Source of the DNA: Nonlabens xylanidelens
GTDB taxonomy: Bacteria; Bacteroidota; Bacteroidia; Flavobacteriales; Flavobacteriaceae
Assembly (NCBI RefSeq): GCF_002934445.1
Contig: NZ_PTJE01000001.1
Location: forward strand, 310,001 to 374,000
Direction: 5' to 3'
DNA length: 64,000 bases
Shown here: one piece after another, positions 8,893-18,502 of the stretch
How positions within the stretch are numbered: position 1 is the first letter of the stretch
Layout of the letters: each line of letters starts with the position of its first letter
The notes under the pieces: model-generated
What the model saw: only the letters and a program-made list of their open reading frames with translations
Database searches by the model: none
Told to the model about the DNA's origin: nothing
Made by a program: the position numbers and the translations under genes

Positions 8893-9506
8893 AATGCTTT
8901 TAAAGCTTTTTGAAATTTTAAAGCGTACTTCTCCACTACAGACGCGTTTATTTCTTCTTCTTTAGATATATGACCTAGAGTATTAAGTCCCGTCATTTTT
9001 TCAATAACCTCAATTGTACCATCAAGATCTACATGATTGTATATAACGCCTACACAATTGAGTCCTTTTGATTTTAAAAGCGCCGCGCTTAACAACGTAT
9101 GATTGATACTACCCAAATATCCAGAACTAACTAAAATGACTTTATCCTCTGGCATTATAAGATCCACAATAGTATCCTTATCATTTAAAGGAACTAATAG
9201 ACCGCCCGCACCTTCTATAACCAGAGTATTTTCAGTATCAGGACGTATTACTTTATCTAGATCGATAGTAACACCATCTATTTGAGCCGCCTTGTGCGGG
9301 CTCATAGGTGTCACTAATCTATAAGCTTCTGGATGTATAGTAGTTATTGTATTTGATAATAAAGTAGAGATAGTCGCTTTATCAGTTTCTTCTAGACCAC
9401 TTTGAATCGGTTTCCAATAATCTGCCTTAAGTGATTCTGTAACTATAGCCGCAACAACTGTTTTTCCAACATCTGTACCTATACCGGTAATAAATATTTT
9501 ACTCAT
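8889..9506 (-). CDS. bioD: dethiobiotin synthetase
   Basis: A 205-residue P-loop enzyme that closes the ureido ring of dethiobiotin using ATP and CO2. The P-loop is GIGTDVGKT at residues 8-16, Lys32 follows in YWKPIQSG, and the VIEGAGGLLVPL motif is present. It overlaps the upstream DUF2007 gene by 8 bp and bioA by 4 bp, which places all three in one transcript with coupled translation. Confidence 0.96.
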   Translation of the reverse strand: MSKIFITGIGTDVGKTVVAAIVTESLKADYWKPIQSGLEETDKATISTLLSNTITTIHPEAYRLVTPMSPHKAAQIDGVTIDLDKVIRPDTENTLVIEGAGGLLVPLNDKDTIVDLIMPEDKVILVSSGYLGSINHTLLSAALLKSKGLNCVGVIYNHVDLDGTIEVIEKMTGLNTLGHISKEEEINASVVEKYALKFQKALKAL

Positions 9507-9912
9507 TCACGTCAAATTTTGTATAACAACTCTTACACTGATAATTGTAAGAATTAGAAAAAGGAAAGATGTTTAAAACAACCGCTTTCATTTTATCTGC
9601 AAAGGTAGGTGCCGTTTCAATATCTCGTATTTCTCTAGCGTCTGTTTTTCCACAATTGGGACATTTTATATATTCTACACGATATTTTAATAAATCAGGA
9701 TTAGATTGTTCTAAAATACCCATCGCTTTTATAAAATCCTCTTTATACACCAGCATTTTAACACCACCTATAGCGTTAGTAGCAAATGGATCTGTTGCAA
9801 CGGTAAACTCATCTTTTAAGAAAACCTCTACCTGCTCACTCTCTAGCTTACCTTTTACTACAACAGCCTCTGCTGGATAAGCAAATACGGCTATGGTTTT
9901 AAATTTACTCAT
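9499..9912 (-). CDS. DUF2007 / zinc-ribbon protein embedded in the biotin operon
   Basis: A 137-residue protein. Residues 1-70 match the DUF2007 fold (FKTIAVFAYPAEAVVVKGKL, then FATNAIGGVKMLV), sometimes named a putative signal-transducing domain. The C-terminal half is a zinc ribbon with CPNC (Cys84, Cys87) and CKSC (Cys126, Cys129). There is no signal peptide; a short hydrophobic stretch (VVLNIFPF) lies between the cysteine pairs. It overlaps bioF by 4 bp and bioD by 8 bp, so it is made together with the biotin enzymes. Its function is unknown; a chaperone or regulatory role is only inference. Confidence 0.8.
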   Translation of the reverse strand: MSKFKTIAVFAYPAEAVVVKGKLESEQVEVFLKDEFTVATDPFATNAIGGVKMLVYKEDFIKAMGILEQSNPDLLKYRVEYIKCPNCGKTDAREIRDIETAPTFADKMKAVVLNIFPFSNSYNYQCKSCYTKFDVNE

Positions 9913-11030
9913 AAGTTTTTCAGAGTTTTGGCAAGTAATTGTAGCATGCCACTCATTTCATTTTCTGTATTAAAATTATGAATACATATACGCAGTCGTT
10001 CTTCACCCTTATTAACCGTAGGTGACAGTATCGCCCTAACATCATATCCATTCTCTTGGAGCGTAAATGCGGCTTTTTTTACCACCTCGTTATTAGGTAT
10101 GATACAAGTTTGAATGGCGGTCTCGCTTTCGCGAAAGCGTAATCTCAATCCAGCTTGCAACACAAGTTTATTAAACAACTCAATGTTACTAGTTAATCGA
10201 GAGATGACATCTTCACTACGACTCAAAGTAAGGTACCCATTTAAAATACACTGCAATGAATGCTCTGGCAATGCTGTGGTATAAATAAAACTGCGAGCAT
10301 AATTAATCAAATACTCTTTAAGGTCTTCACTACCTAAAACAGCTGCCCCATGACATCCCAAACCTTTACCAAAGGTCATAACGCGTGCAAAAACATCATT
10401 CTCTAGATCCAGATGTTGTGCAAGTCCGGCGCCATTTTTTCCTATAACACCTAGTGCGTGCGCCTCGTCTAATATTAAATGTGCGTTGTCAAACCTGCTA
10501 ACTAAATCTATCAATTTCTTAAGATCTGGCATGTCGCCATCCATAGAGAACACAGATTCTGTGATCACATACACCTGTCGACCCTCGGCCTCACTAAATT
10601 TTGATAGCAAAATTTCTAGATGTCTTAAATCATTATGACGGTATTTAAGAGATTTAGCTTGAGACAACTGTATCCCATCCCTTATACTTGCATGAACGAG
10701 TTGATCAAAAAGTATCAAATCTGCTCGATCTGTAAGTGCAGGTATGAGACCTATGTTTGCATCATAACCTGAATTAAATAGCAGAGCAGCTGGTGCATTA
10801 TGAAATTGTGCAATTTGATCTTCTATCTGGTTATGTAAATCGCTATGTCCAGAAATAAGTCTACTGCCAGTAGCGCCATTAGATTGCGCTTTATGTGACA
10901 CATGTATCTTAGAAAAACCTAGATAATCATTTGAAGAGAAATCTATAAGATGATCGTTTACAGTAAGTTTACGCAAACTCCCTGAGAAGTAACGCATACC
11001 TAAAAGAGTCTGTAGTTTTTCTGGAAGCAT
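9909..11030 (-). CDS. bioF: 8-amino-7-oxononanoate synthase
   Basis: A 373-residue alpha-oxoamine synthase joining pimeloyl thioester and alanine, the first committed step of biotin ring synthesis. Lys222 (TFGKGLGCHGAAV) is the PLP lysine. ESVFSMDGDMPDL and LDEAHALGVIGKNGAG are family signatures. It is the first gene of the leftward operon and overlaps the DUF2007 gene by 4 bp. A -7 box ends 4 nt before its ATG, so the transcript may be leaderless. The palindrome at 10124-10139 encodes RFRES near residue 300, inside a C-terminal domain strand. Confidence 0.93.
   Translation of the reverse strand: MLPEKLQTLLGMRYFSGSLRKLTVNDHLIDFSSNDYLGFSKIHVSHKAQSNGATGSRLISGHSDLHNQIEDQIAQFHNAPAALLFNSGYDANIGLIPALTDRADLILFDQLVHASIRDGIQLSQAKSLKYRHNDLRHLEILLSKFSEAEGRQVYVITESVFSMDGDMPDLKKLIDLVSRFDNAHLILDEAHALGVIGKNGAGLAQHLDLENDVFARVMTFGKGLGCHGAAVLGSEDLKEYLINYARSFIYTTALPEHSLQCILNGYLTLSRSEDVISRLTSNIELFNKLVLQAGLRLRFRESETAIQTCIIPNNEVVKKAAFTLQENGYDVRAILSPTVNKGEERLRICIHNFNTENEMSGMLQLLAKTLKNL
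10124..10139. repeat. iterated palindrome, copy 4 (exact, in bioF)
   Basis: Exact 16-mer. Coding frame RFRES on the minus strand. Confidence 0.95.
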
Positions 11031-11034
11031 GATG

Positions 11035-11042
11035 CAAAAATA
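11035..11042 (-). promoter_or_regulatory. -7 box of the biotin operon
   Basis: Minus strand TATTTTTG followed by CATC and the bioF ATG. This matches TAnnTTTG. The start point would fall at or next to the ATG, suggesting a leaderless mRNA. No -33 TTG is visible and no BirA-like dyad is seen. Confidence 0.45.
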
Positions 11043-11272
11043 AGTGTTTTAGTATTCGGTTATTTGTTGTTCTCAAAAAATACAAGTTACCATTACATCA
11101 AAATAAAAACAATTTCTTGTTAAAAAAGCAAAACAGGTAGGTGATGAGCTAGGCACAGCCGATAGACCAAGCAAAAGGGCTTTATGGTTGTGAAAACAAA
11201 TCAAAGATCAAACTTCACCTTAATACATTTCAATAAATTAAACATCACATATTAAGCTATTTAACAAATTTT
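11043..11272. other. intergenic region between bioF and the DUF2975 gene
   Basis: AT-rich sequence with one less AT-rich patch at about 11135-11205 that could fold weakly (ACC-AAGC near 11168 with GCTT-TAT-GGT near 11180). I find no open reading frame, tRNA or recognised riboswitch here. Confidence 0.4.
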
Positions 11273-11291
11273 ATTATCATTTTTCGATAAT
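11273..11291. repeat. inverted repeat ATTATC-N7-GATAAT upstream of the DUF2975 promoter
   Basis: Six-base arms at 11273-11278 and 11286-11291. Related in look, not identical, to the two stronger dyads that follow. Possible accessory operator. Confidence 0.4.
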
Positions 11292-11314
11292 TTATTATTG
11301 TTAATCAATAATAA
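11292..11314. promoter_or_regulatory. operator dyad 1 over the -33 element
   Basis: TTATTATTG (11292-11300), spacer TTAAT, CAATAATAA (11306-11314): perfect 9-bp arms. The -33 TTG of the promoter is the last three bases of the left arm. The core is TTATTG-N5-CAATAA. Confidence 0.7.
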
Positions 11315-11327
11315 TATGATAAGTTTG
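11298..11327 (+). promoter_or_regulatory. promoter of the DUF2975-XRE pair
   Basis: TTG at 11298-11300, 19 nt spacer, TAAGTTTG at 11320-11327: a textbook Bacteroidota promoter. Transcription should start near 11332, within operator dyad 2. Confidence 0.8.
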
Positions 11328-11344
11328 TTATTGAAAAACAATAA
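11328..11344. promoter_or_regulatory. operator dyad 2 over the transcription start
   Basis: TTATTG (11328-11333), spacer AAAAA, CAATAA (11339-11344). Same half-site and spacer length as dyad 1, with centres 33 bp apart, about three helical turns. It begins directly after the -7 box. Confidence 0.7.
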
Positions 11345-11349
11345 TTATT

Positions 11350-11799
11350 ATGAAATTAGCAAAAACTCTCAAAATCGTGTTATACAGCTTAACCGGTTTT
11401 TTCATACTAAGCTTTATTGCAAGCCCCATATCTGCATACATTGCATATGGTGGCATTCAGTCATCTGAATTTAAAACAAGTTTATTATTCACTGTGATAA
11501 ATGGAGTGTCTGGCGTATTAATATGCTATCACGGCGCCACCGTTCTCAAATCATTTGAGTCAATATCTTTTGAAAACATGAGTAATTCTCTCCAACAAAT
11601 AGGCTACACCCTACTATCAGCATGTCTTCTTCACAATATTATAAATTACTTTACGACCCCTGTAAAAGACGCGGCATATTGGATTCCGACTTTAGGAAAC
11701 AGTATCATCATTATGATTCTCGGTTTTTTTCTACTAGCCATTTCTCAAATCATCCAAAAAGCAGAGTATTATAAAACTCAAAACGACCTAACCATATAA
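11350..11799 (+). CDS. DUF2975 family membrane protein
   Basis: 149 residues with four predicted membrane helices (about 10-32, 47-66, 82-103, 115-138), the size and layout of DUF2975. In Firmicutes and Bacteroidota this family is almost always paired with a small YozG-like XRE regulator, and exactly such a gene starts 3 bp after the stop. The membrane function is unknown. The promoter carries two dyads that fit control by the partner regulator. The ATG at 11350 is the only reasonable start, 5 bases after operator dyad 2. Confidence 0.8.
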   Translation: MKLAKTLKIVLYSLTGFFILSFIASPISAYIAYGGIQSSEFKTSLLFTVINGVSGVLICYHGATVLKSFESISFENMSNSLQQIGYTLLSACLLHNIINYFTTPVKDAAYWIPTLGNSIIIMILGFFLLAISQIIQKAEYYKTQNDLTI

Positions 11800-11802
11800 C
11801 TC

Positions 11803-12006
11803 ATGCCTATAACCATCAATCTAGACGTCGTACTGGCACAAAAAGGCATGAAAAGCAATGAACTCGCTGAGAAAGTAGGTATTACTACAGCTAACTTATC
11901 AATACTCAAAACTGGTAAGGCAAAGGCGGTACGTTTTTCTACCCTGGAAGCTATTTGTGAAGCACTAGAATGTCAGCCTGGAGATATACTAGAATACAGA
12001 AAATAA
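11803..12006 (+). CDS. XRE/YozG-type transcriptional regulator
   Basis: A 67-residue Cro/CI-type helix-turn-helix protein that is little more than the DNA-binding domain. The HTH spans roughly residues 16-37 (SNELAEKVGITTANLSILKTGK), followed by FSTLEAICEALECQPGDIL, which is diagnostic for the YozG subgroup. Small regulators of this type usually bind as dimers to short dyads. The TTATTG-N5-CAATAA pair at the promoter of this two-gene unit is the natural target, so autorepression is the likely mode (inference). It is in one transcript with the DUF2975 gene. Confidence 0.88.
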   Translation: MPITINLDVVLAQKGMKSNELAEKVGITTANLSILKTGKAKAVRFSTLEAICEALECQPGDILEYRK

Positions 12007-12142
12007 CTCTAAAAGAACTATTCACCTGGCCAACCAATTGTATTTTCTCTTAAAGCTAAATCTCTACAAATTAAAATCTATTGATAAACAGATAAAAGGT
12101 TTTAAACGATAGTGTTATATTAGCATATCTTAAAACCTAACA

Positions 12143-12571
12143 ATGATGAAAAAAGTTCTTTTTATTCTCGCTCTAATCCTAGCAGGAACAGTAAGCGCTC
12201 AAGATTTAACTAGAGACATGACAATTGCCCTTAAAAACGACAGTCCTACTGACCTTAAAGTTTTTATAACCGACTCTAATAAAGATAATTGTTTCCAAGC
12301 TGGTACTAGACAATCGACTTTACTACAACTAGCCGTACAAATGAATAGCGGTGACGTTATTTCTTATTTATTAGACGATGCTAAAGTAAACGTAAACCAA
12401 ACATGTGGAGACAACACTCCATTAATGTGGGCAGCAAAAATGGGACGCGATAATACTGTATCTCTTCTATTAGAAGCTGGAGCTGATAAATCTGTTAAAG
12501 TAGATGGTAAGTCTGCATTAGATCTTGCAATGGCAAATGGTAATGAAGCTACCATTAAATTATTAAAGTAA
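12143..12571 (+). CDS. secreted ankyrin-repeat protein
   Basis: 142 residues with a signal peptide (MMKKVLFILALILAGTVSAQ, cleavage expected after SAQ) and at least two ankyrin repeats. The clearest is GDNTPLMWAAKMGRDNTVSLLLEAGADKSVK, followed by a degenerate copy ending in IKLLK. An earlier stretch (RQSTLLQLAVQMNSGDVISYLLDD) is a third. Two adjacent ATGs (12143 and 12146) are equally possible. It is likely periplasmic, with a binding role in the family but no known partner. It is a single gene closed by its own terminator. Confidence 0.82.
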   Translation: MMKKVLFILALILAGTVSAQDLTRDMTIALKNDSPTDLKVFITDSNKDNCFQAGTRQSTLLQLAVQMNSGDVISYLLDDAKVNVNQTCGDNTPLMWAAKMGRDNTVSLLLEAGADKSVKVDGKSALDLAMANGNEATIKLLK

Positions 12572-12620
12572 TTTATTATAACAACATACCTCGTTCTTAG
12601 TATCGAGGGAATTTATATAA

Positions 12621-12650
12621 AACCTGCAAAGCCTACTTTGCAGGTTTTTT
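12621..12650 (+). terminator. terminator after the ankyrin gene
   Basis: Stem AACCTGCAAA (12621-12630) / TTTGCAGGTT (12637-12646) followed by a T run. Between here and the next terminator at 12824 I see no gene, only AT-rich sequence. Confidence 0.85.
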
Positions 12651-12823
12651 GTTGCATTAAAATTACCGTCGGTTTCTAAAAACACAATCAGCAACAGTTT
12701 GAAAATTGATAGAAGTAATCTAGAGCCATTAAACTGATTAAACCTAAGAACATTCTAGTAAAACACACAAGAAGCTCCTTAAAGAAGCAATAGAAAGAAT
12801 CTTAAGAAATCAAATGTCCTATA

Positions 12824-12856
12824 TAAAAAAAGCCTCGATCCATAGATCGAGGCTTT
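12824..12856 (-). terminator. terminator after atpC
   Basis: Perfect 12-bp stem AAAGCCTCGATC / GATCGAGGCTTT with a 4-base loop. On the minus strand it is followed by a run of T. Confidence 0.88.
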
Positions 12857-12879
12857 AATATATTATGATAAGAACGTTA

Positions 12880-13155
12880 TTAGTCTGCTAGGACTATCGC
12901 TTTATTATCTTTCATTTCTAGAACCCCACCAGTTATAGCAAAGTTAGTAGTACCATCTTCTTTAGTAAAAAGAGCAGCGTTAGCTTTATCTAACACTACA
13001 TTACCAAATATCTTTACAGCACCTTTAGATAATAACGACACTACTGGCGCGTGATTATCTAACATCTGGAACTGTCCATTTATACCAGGTACAGACACAG
13101 ATTCTACTTCACCTTTAAAAAGTGTTAATTCTGGTGTAACTATTTCTAAAATCAT
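12880..13155 (-). CDS. atpC: ATP synthase epsilon subunit, short form
   Basis: 91 residues covering only the N-terminal beta-sandwich (LEIVTPELTLFKGEVESVSVPGINGQFQMLDNHAPVVSLL). The C-terminal helical hairpin found in E. coli and Bacillus, which inhibits ATP hydrolysis, is absent; this short form is common in Bacteroidota. It is the rotor-side partner of AtpD, whose gene lies 72 bp upstream on the same strand. The other F1Fo genes are not in the window, also usual for the group. A strong terminator follows. Confidence 0.93.
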   Translation of the reverse strand: MILEIVTPELTLFKGEVESVSVPGINGQFQMLDNHAPVVSLLSKGAVKIFGNVVLDKANAALFTKEDGTTNFAITGGVLEMKDNKAIVLAD

Positions 13156-13227
13156 ATTTGTATAATTTTATATCACAGTATCCAGTCGTCTTAATCAGAT
13201 CAAGACGACTGTAACTGTATACTTATA

Positions 13228-14739
<1,512 letters not shown>

Positions 14740-14797
14740 TTATATAATGTTTTAAAACTTAAAAAGATACAACTTTTAACAGCTGTTTTTCGTCGCG

Positions 14798-14805
14798 CAA
14801 AGATA
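14798..14805 (-). promoter_or_regulatory. -7 box for atpD-atpC
   Basis: Minus strand TATCTTTG fits TAnnTTTG. No TTG at -33. The leader would be about 52 nt. Confidence 0.45.
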
Positions 14806-14932
14806 CTGCTTTCATCTCTATAAAAATAAGGTGTTTTTTAATTTTTTTAGGACTCTTTAATATTAACCGTTTAAAGAGGGACTTATCAACCCACATATCT
14901 GTAAATAAGACCAATAGGAATAAGCCGTGTTC

Positions 14933-14948
14933 CGCTTTCGCGAAAGCG
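14933..14948. repeat. iterated palindrome, copy 5 (exact, intergenic)
   Basis: Exact 16-mer between glmS and atpD. It is flanked by GTTC on the left and GGAA on the right, so the dyad extends outward. It lies just downstream of the glmS terminator in the sense of glmS transcription. Confidence 0.95.
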
Positions 14949-14951
14949 GGA

Positions 14952-14985
14952 ATAAAAAAAGCCATTCCTTAAAGAAATGGCTTTT
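14952..14985 (-). terminator. terminator after glmS
   Basis: Stem AAAAGCCATT (14957-14966) / AATGGCTTTT (14976-14985), with a T run on the minus strand. Confidence 0.8.
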
Positions 14986-15007
14986 CAACTTTTTAAATAT
15001 AATCAAC

Positions 15008-16855
15008 TTACTCTACAGTAACACTTTTTGCAAGGTTACGAGGTTGGTCTACGTTTTTATCTAACAAAACAGCTATGTGATAAGAAAGCAATTGTAACGG
15101 AATAGTAGTTAATAAAGGTGTCATAAACTCAATAGTCTCTGGCACTTCTATTACATGGTCAGCAAGATTTTTCACATCTACATCCCCTTTAGTAACAATA
15201 CCTATAATCTTACCGCTACGCGCCTTGATCTCTTGAATATTACTAACTACTTTTTCATAGTGACCTTTTTTAGTCGCAATCACGACAACAGGCATTTGAT
15301 CATCAATAAGAGCGATAGGACCATGTTTCATCTCTGCAGCTGGATAACCTTCTGCATGGATATAACTTATTTCTTTAAGTTTTAAAGCTCCTTCTAGCGC
15401 TACAGGGAAATTAAATCCTCGACCTAAATAAAGACAGTTTTTTGACTCCTTATATATAGCAGCAATTTTTTCTACAAGATCGTTAGTTGTTAACGCCTCA
15501 GCAACTTTCTCAGGAATAGTCTCTAACTCTTTAAGATAGGTATGGAAATCACTAGTAGAAATTTTACCTTTTTTCTTAGCTAATTGAAGCGCTATCAATG
15601 TAAGCACAGTTATTTGCGTAGTAAATGCCTTTGTAGAAGCTACACCTATTTCTGGACCTGCATGAGTATAAGCTCCTGCATGACTCTCGCGAGAAATAGA
15701 ACTACCTACAACGTTACATACACCAAAAACAAACGCTCCACTTTCTTTTGCCAGCTTAATAGCCGCCATAGTATCTGCTGTTTCTCCTGATTGAGATATA
15801 GCAATTAGAACATCGTCTTTATCAATTACTGGATTTCGATATCTAAATTCAGAAGCATACTCTACCTCAACTGGTACTCGAGCTAACTCCTCAAAAACAT
15901 ACTCAGCCACGAGACCTGCATGCCATGAAGTACCACAGGCAACGACTAAGATACGTTTTGCGTTAATAAATTTATCTATATGATCATCTATACCAGCCAT
16001 TTTAATAAGACCCTGATCGGCTAGCATACGACCTCTAAAAGTATCTCGTATTGCATCCGGTTGCTCATAAATCTCCTTAAGCATAAAGTGATCGTAACCA
16101 CCTTTTTCAATTTGCTCAAGATTCATTTGTAACTCTTGTATATAAGGATCTACTAAAGAATCATTTTTGATTTTTCTTATTTTCATGTCCTTGTGCGTGC
16201 GCACAATAGCCATCTCTCCATCTTCTAAGTAAATAGCATTTTTAGTAAATTCTAAAAACGGACTTGCATCACTAGCAATAAAATACTCATTATCACCAAC
16301 ACCTATAGCAAGTGGAGACCCTAAACGGGCTACAACTATCTCATTAGGTTTTTTGCGATCAAAGACTGCAATAGCATAAGCACCAATAGTCTGATTCAGT
16401 GCGATTTGAACAGCTTTCCCTAACTTTACTTTTTCCTTCTTTTGCACATCTTCAATAAGGTTAACTAAAACCTCTGTATCCGTATCTGACTGAAAAGTAT
16501 AACCTCTATTTTTTAACTCTTGTTTTAAAGGCTCATAATTTTCAATAATACCGTTGTGTATGATAACTAAATCACCATTATTAGAAAAATGAGGATGTGA
16601 ATTCACATCGTTAGGCACTCCATGAGTTGCCCATCTCGTATGACCTATAGCGATAGTACCATCAGTAGAAATTTCTGCTTCAAGTTTTTTTTCTAAGTCT
16701 GCTACTTTGCCTTTTGTCTTAGAAAACTTTAATTCTTTACCGTCATAAATAGCAATTCCTGCGCTATCATAACCTCTATACTCAAGTCTTTTTAAACCAT
16801 TTAATACTATAGGGTATGCCTTACGGTGCCCTATGTAACCTACGATTCCACACAT
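15008..16855 (-). CDS. glmS: glutamine--fructose-6-phosphate aminotransferase
   Basis: A 615-residue enzyme making glucosamine-6-phosphate for peptidoglycan and lipopolysaccharide. It has an N-terminal class II glutaminase domain with catalytic Cys2 (MCGIVGYIG) and HTRWATHG, then two SIS sugar-isomerase domains (ACGTSWHAG, ISQSGETADT, EISYIHAEGYPAAEMKHGPIAL). The C-terminus DQPRNLAKSVTVE is the usual ending. It is the last gene of a three-gene leftward unit (glgA-like, DUF4270, glmS) with 11 bp before it. No glmS ribozyme-like leader can fit in that gap. Confidence 0.98.
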   Translation of the reverse strand: MCGIVGYIGHRKAYPIVLNGLKRLEYRGYDSAGIAIYDGKELKFSKTKGKVADLEKKLEAEISTDGTIAIGHTRWATHGVPNDVNSHPHFSNNGDLVIIHNGIIENYEPLKQELKNRGYTFQSDTDTEVLVNLIEDVQKKEKVKLGKAVQIALNQTIGAYAIAVFDRKKPNEIVVARLGSPLAIGVGDNEYFIASDASPFLEFTKNAIYLEDGEMAIVRTHKDMKIRKIKNDSLVDPYIQELQMNLEQIEKGGYDHFMLKEIYEQPDAIRDTFRGRMLADQGLIKMAGIDDHIDKFINAKRILVVACGTSWHAGLVAEYVFEELARVPVEVEYASEFRYRNPVIDKDDVLIAISQSGETADTMAAIKLAKESGAFVFGVCNVVGSSISRESHAGAYTHAGPEIGVASTKAFTTQITVLTLIALQLAKKKGKISTSDFHTYLKELETIPEKVAEALTTNDLVEKIAAIYKESKNCLYLGRGFNFPVALEGALKLKEISYIHAEGYPAAEMKHGPIALIDDQMPVVVIATKKGHYEKVVSNIQEIKARSGKIIGIVTKGDVDVKNLADHVIEVPETIEFMTPLLTTIPLQLLSYHIAVLLDKNVDQPRNLAKSVTVE

Positions 16856-16866
16856 ATTTGTTTTTT

Positions 16867-18498
16867 TTAGTTGGTTGTTTCTGAATAATACACCTTTAAG
16901 ACAGGCCTTTTATCCACCTCAGGGGAAAGGTTTCCATAAATAACTGTTCCTTCATGAGAAATAGCTGCACTAAGAGGGATCGCTTCTAGATCTGGATTAT
17001 TGACAGGAGCATCTGAAACACCTGTATTCCCTAAAAGCGAAACATTTTGACTAGTAACAATAGCCAATCTATTATTCTCAACATTACCTTGAATAATATT
17101 ATTTAAATGCTGAGTAATTCTAAGCTTATAAAACGTCCCGTCGGAATCTAAATCATCTGCAACAACTCTTTCTAATCTACCTAAGTGATTTGTATTAGCA
17201 TCTACACCAGTTAAAGTAGATGTTCCAAAAACAAAATCAGCAAGCACCGTATTATCATCATAATCGTATATTAAAATACGCTCAGGTTCTGATTCTCCAC
17301 CTTCAACAATAGATTGATTTACATAAAACTCAATAGAAGCTTCATTTATAAGCCAATCGTTTGCTATAATACTAGAAAGCGCAGGTGCTTCACCATCTAT
17401 ATCATTAGTAGCCTGACCGAATAATTCTACAACTGCTAAAGAACCAGATCCTCCTTTTAAATATAAATTCTCAGCACCATTAACCGGATCGTTTGAAGCA
17501 GCTATACCTGCATCAATAGCAGATGAGAAATCATGGTTAATCAATACCGCCTTATTACCATTAAAATTAATTATATAATCTGACTCCACTCTTATAAATT
17601 CCGTAACATTTCCATCGCCATCACTATCGTTCTCATCGATAAGACTAGTATCTGACTCTACCACATAAGTAATTGAAGCAGAATTCAGATCTAAATGAAT
17701 CATATTTCCTCCACCATTAGCTCCTTCTACCTTAAAATAAAGGCCTCTAAAATAATTTTGGAAATTACTAGCAGAAGACAATTCTGTCCTGGCATCAATA
17801 ATAGAACCATCCGTATCTAATTGAAACAATAATTCTTTCCATTGATCAATAGTTAAACCTACCCTAAGTCTAGGAGCCAACCGTTCTACAACCTCACTTA
17901 ACCCCTCATCATCAACCTCAGTTACCAGTTCTTCAGCAGAAGAAGGCAGATAAGCCGTATTACTATAAATCAACTCTCCTTTATTCAAGTCAATAGTCTG
18001 CTCTAGGTCTGAATAATAGACAGCCCCTTGAGTAACATCTTCACTATTAAAGCTACTCAAAAAGTACCCATTTCTATAAATCTTTAAATCAACAGCCTGG
18101 TTCCCATAAATAGAATCTAGCTCATAAGTAGTTACCTCATCTTCAATAGATATTGCTGTTGAATAATAAGGAATATCTAAATAAACGTTTTGCAAAACAG
18201 CATTACCACTAAAATCAACATTAGGATTTGATAAATTAACCTGGCTTACTATACCGTAATTAGTAACACCGTAAACCGGATCATTATAAGTACCAAAAGG
18301 AAAAGAAGTGAAATTATTAGTTTGCACAGGATTAACTGGCACACTGTATGTCTTCACATCAAATACAGCCTCTTGAATCACATCAGAGGCATCTTCTCCT
18401 AAAAAGTTTGCTCCCAAAGGAGTTAAATCATTATCACAGGACACCACTCCTAACATAGCCACGACAGCAATCGCAGCACTACATAACATTTTTTTCAT
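16867..18498 (-). CDS. DUF4270 family lipoprotein
   Basis: 543 residues starting with a lipoprotein signal peptide (MKKMLCSAAIAVVAMLGVVSC, Cys21 lipidated) and then DNDLTPLGANFLGED, the typical DUF4270 entry. The family is abundant in Bacteroidota, likely located in the outer membrane or on the surface, with unknown function. A D-rich stretch (ENDSDGDGNVTEF) could bind calcium. It is packed between the glgA-like gene (4 bp gap) and glmS (11 bp gap), an arrangement seen widely in flavobacteria, so a cell-envelope polysaccharide link is plausible but unproven. Confidence 0.87.
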   Translation of the reverse strand: MKKMLCSAAIAVVAMLGVVSCDNDLTPLGANFLGEDASDVIQEAVFDVKTYSVPVNPVQTNNFTSFPFGTYNDPVYGVTNYGIVSQVNLSNPNVDFSGNAVLQNVYLDIPYYSTAISIEDEVTTYELDSIYGNQAVDLKIYRNGYFLSSFNSEDVTQGAVYYSDLEQTIDLNKGELIYSNTAYLPSSAEELVTEVDDEGLSEVVERLAPRLRVGLTIDQWKELLFQLDTDGSIIDARTELSSASNFQNYFRGLYFKVEGANGGGNMIHLDLNSASITYVVESDTSLIDENDSDGDGNVTEFIRVESDYIINFNGNKAVLINHDFSSAIDAGIAASNDPVNGAENLYLKGGSGSLAVVELFGQATNDIDGEAPALSSIIANDWLINEASIEFYVNQSIVEGGESEPERILIYDYDDNTVLADFVFGTSTLTGVDANTNHLGRLERVVADDLDSDGTFYKLRITQHLNNIIQGNVENNRLAIVTSQNVSLLGNTGVSDAPVNNPDLEAIPLSAAISHEGTVIYGNLSPEVDKRPVLKVYYSETTN

Positions 18499-18502
18499 TT
18501 TC

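Noticed and set aside
11100-11220. Riboswitch-like patch upstream of bioF
   Set aside because: It lies on the wrong side of the -7 box to be in the bioF transcript, and no known riboswitch core is recognisable.
14759-14965. 68-codon minus-strand frame upstream of atpD
   Set aside because: It runs across the palindrome and the glmS terminator and covers the atpD promoter; no family match and no start context.
15685-15694. TCTCGCGAGA palindrome in glmS as another member of the iterated family
   Set aside because: Only the TCGCGA centre is shared; the arms differ at most positions, so it was not counted.
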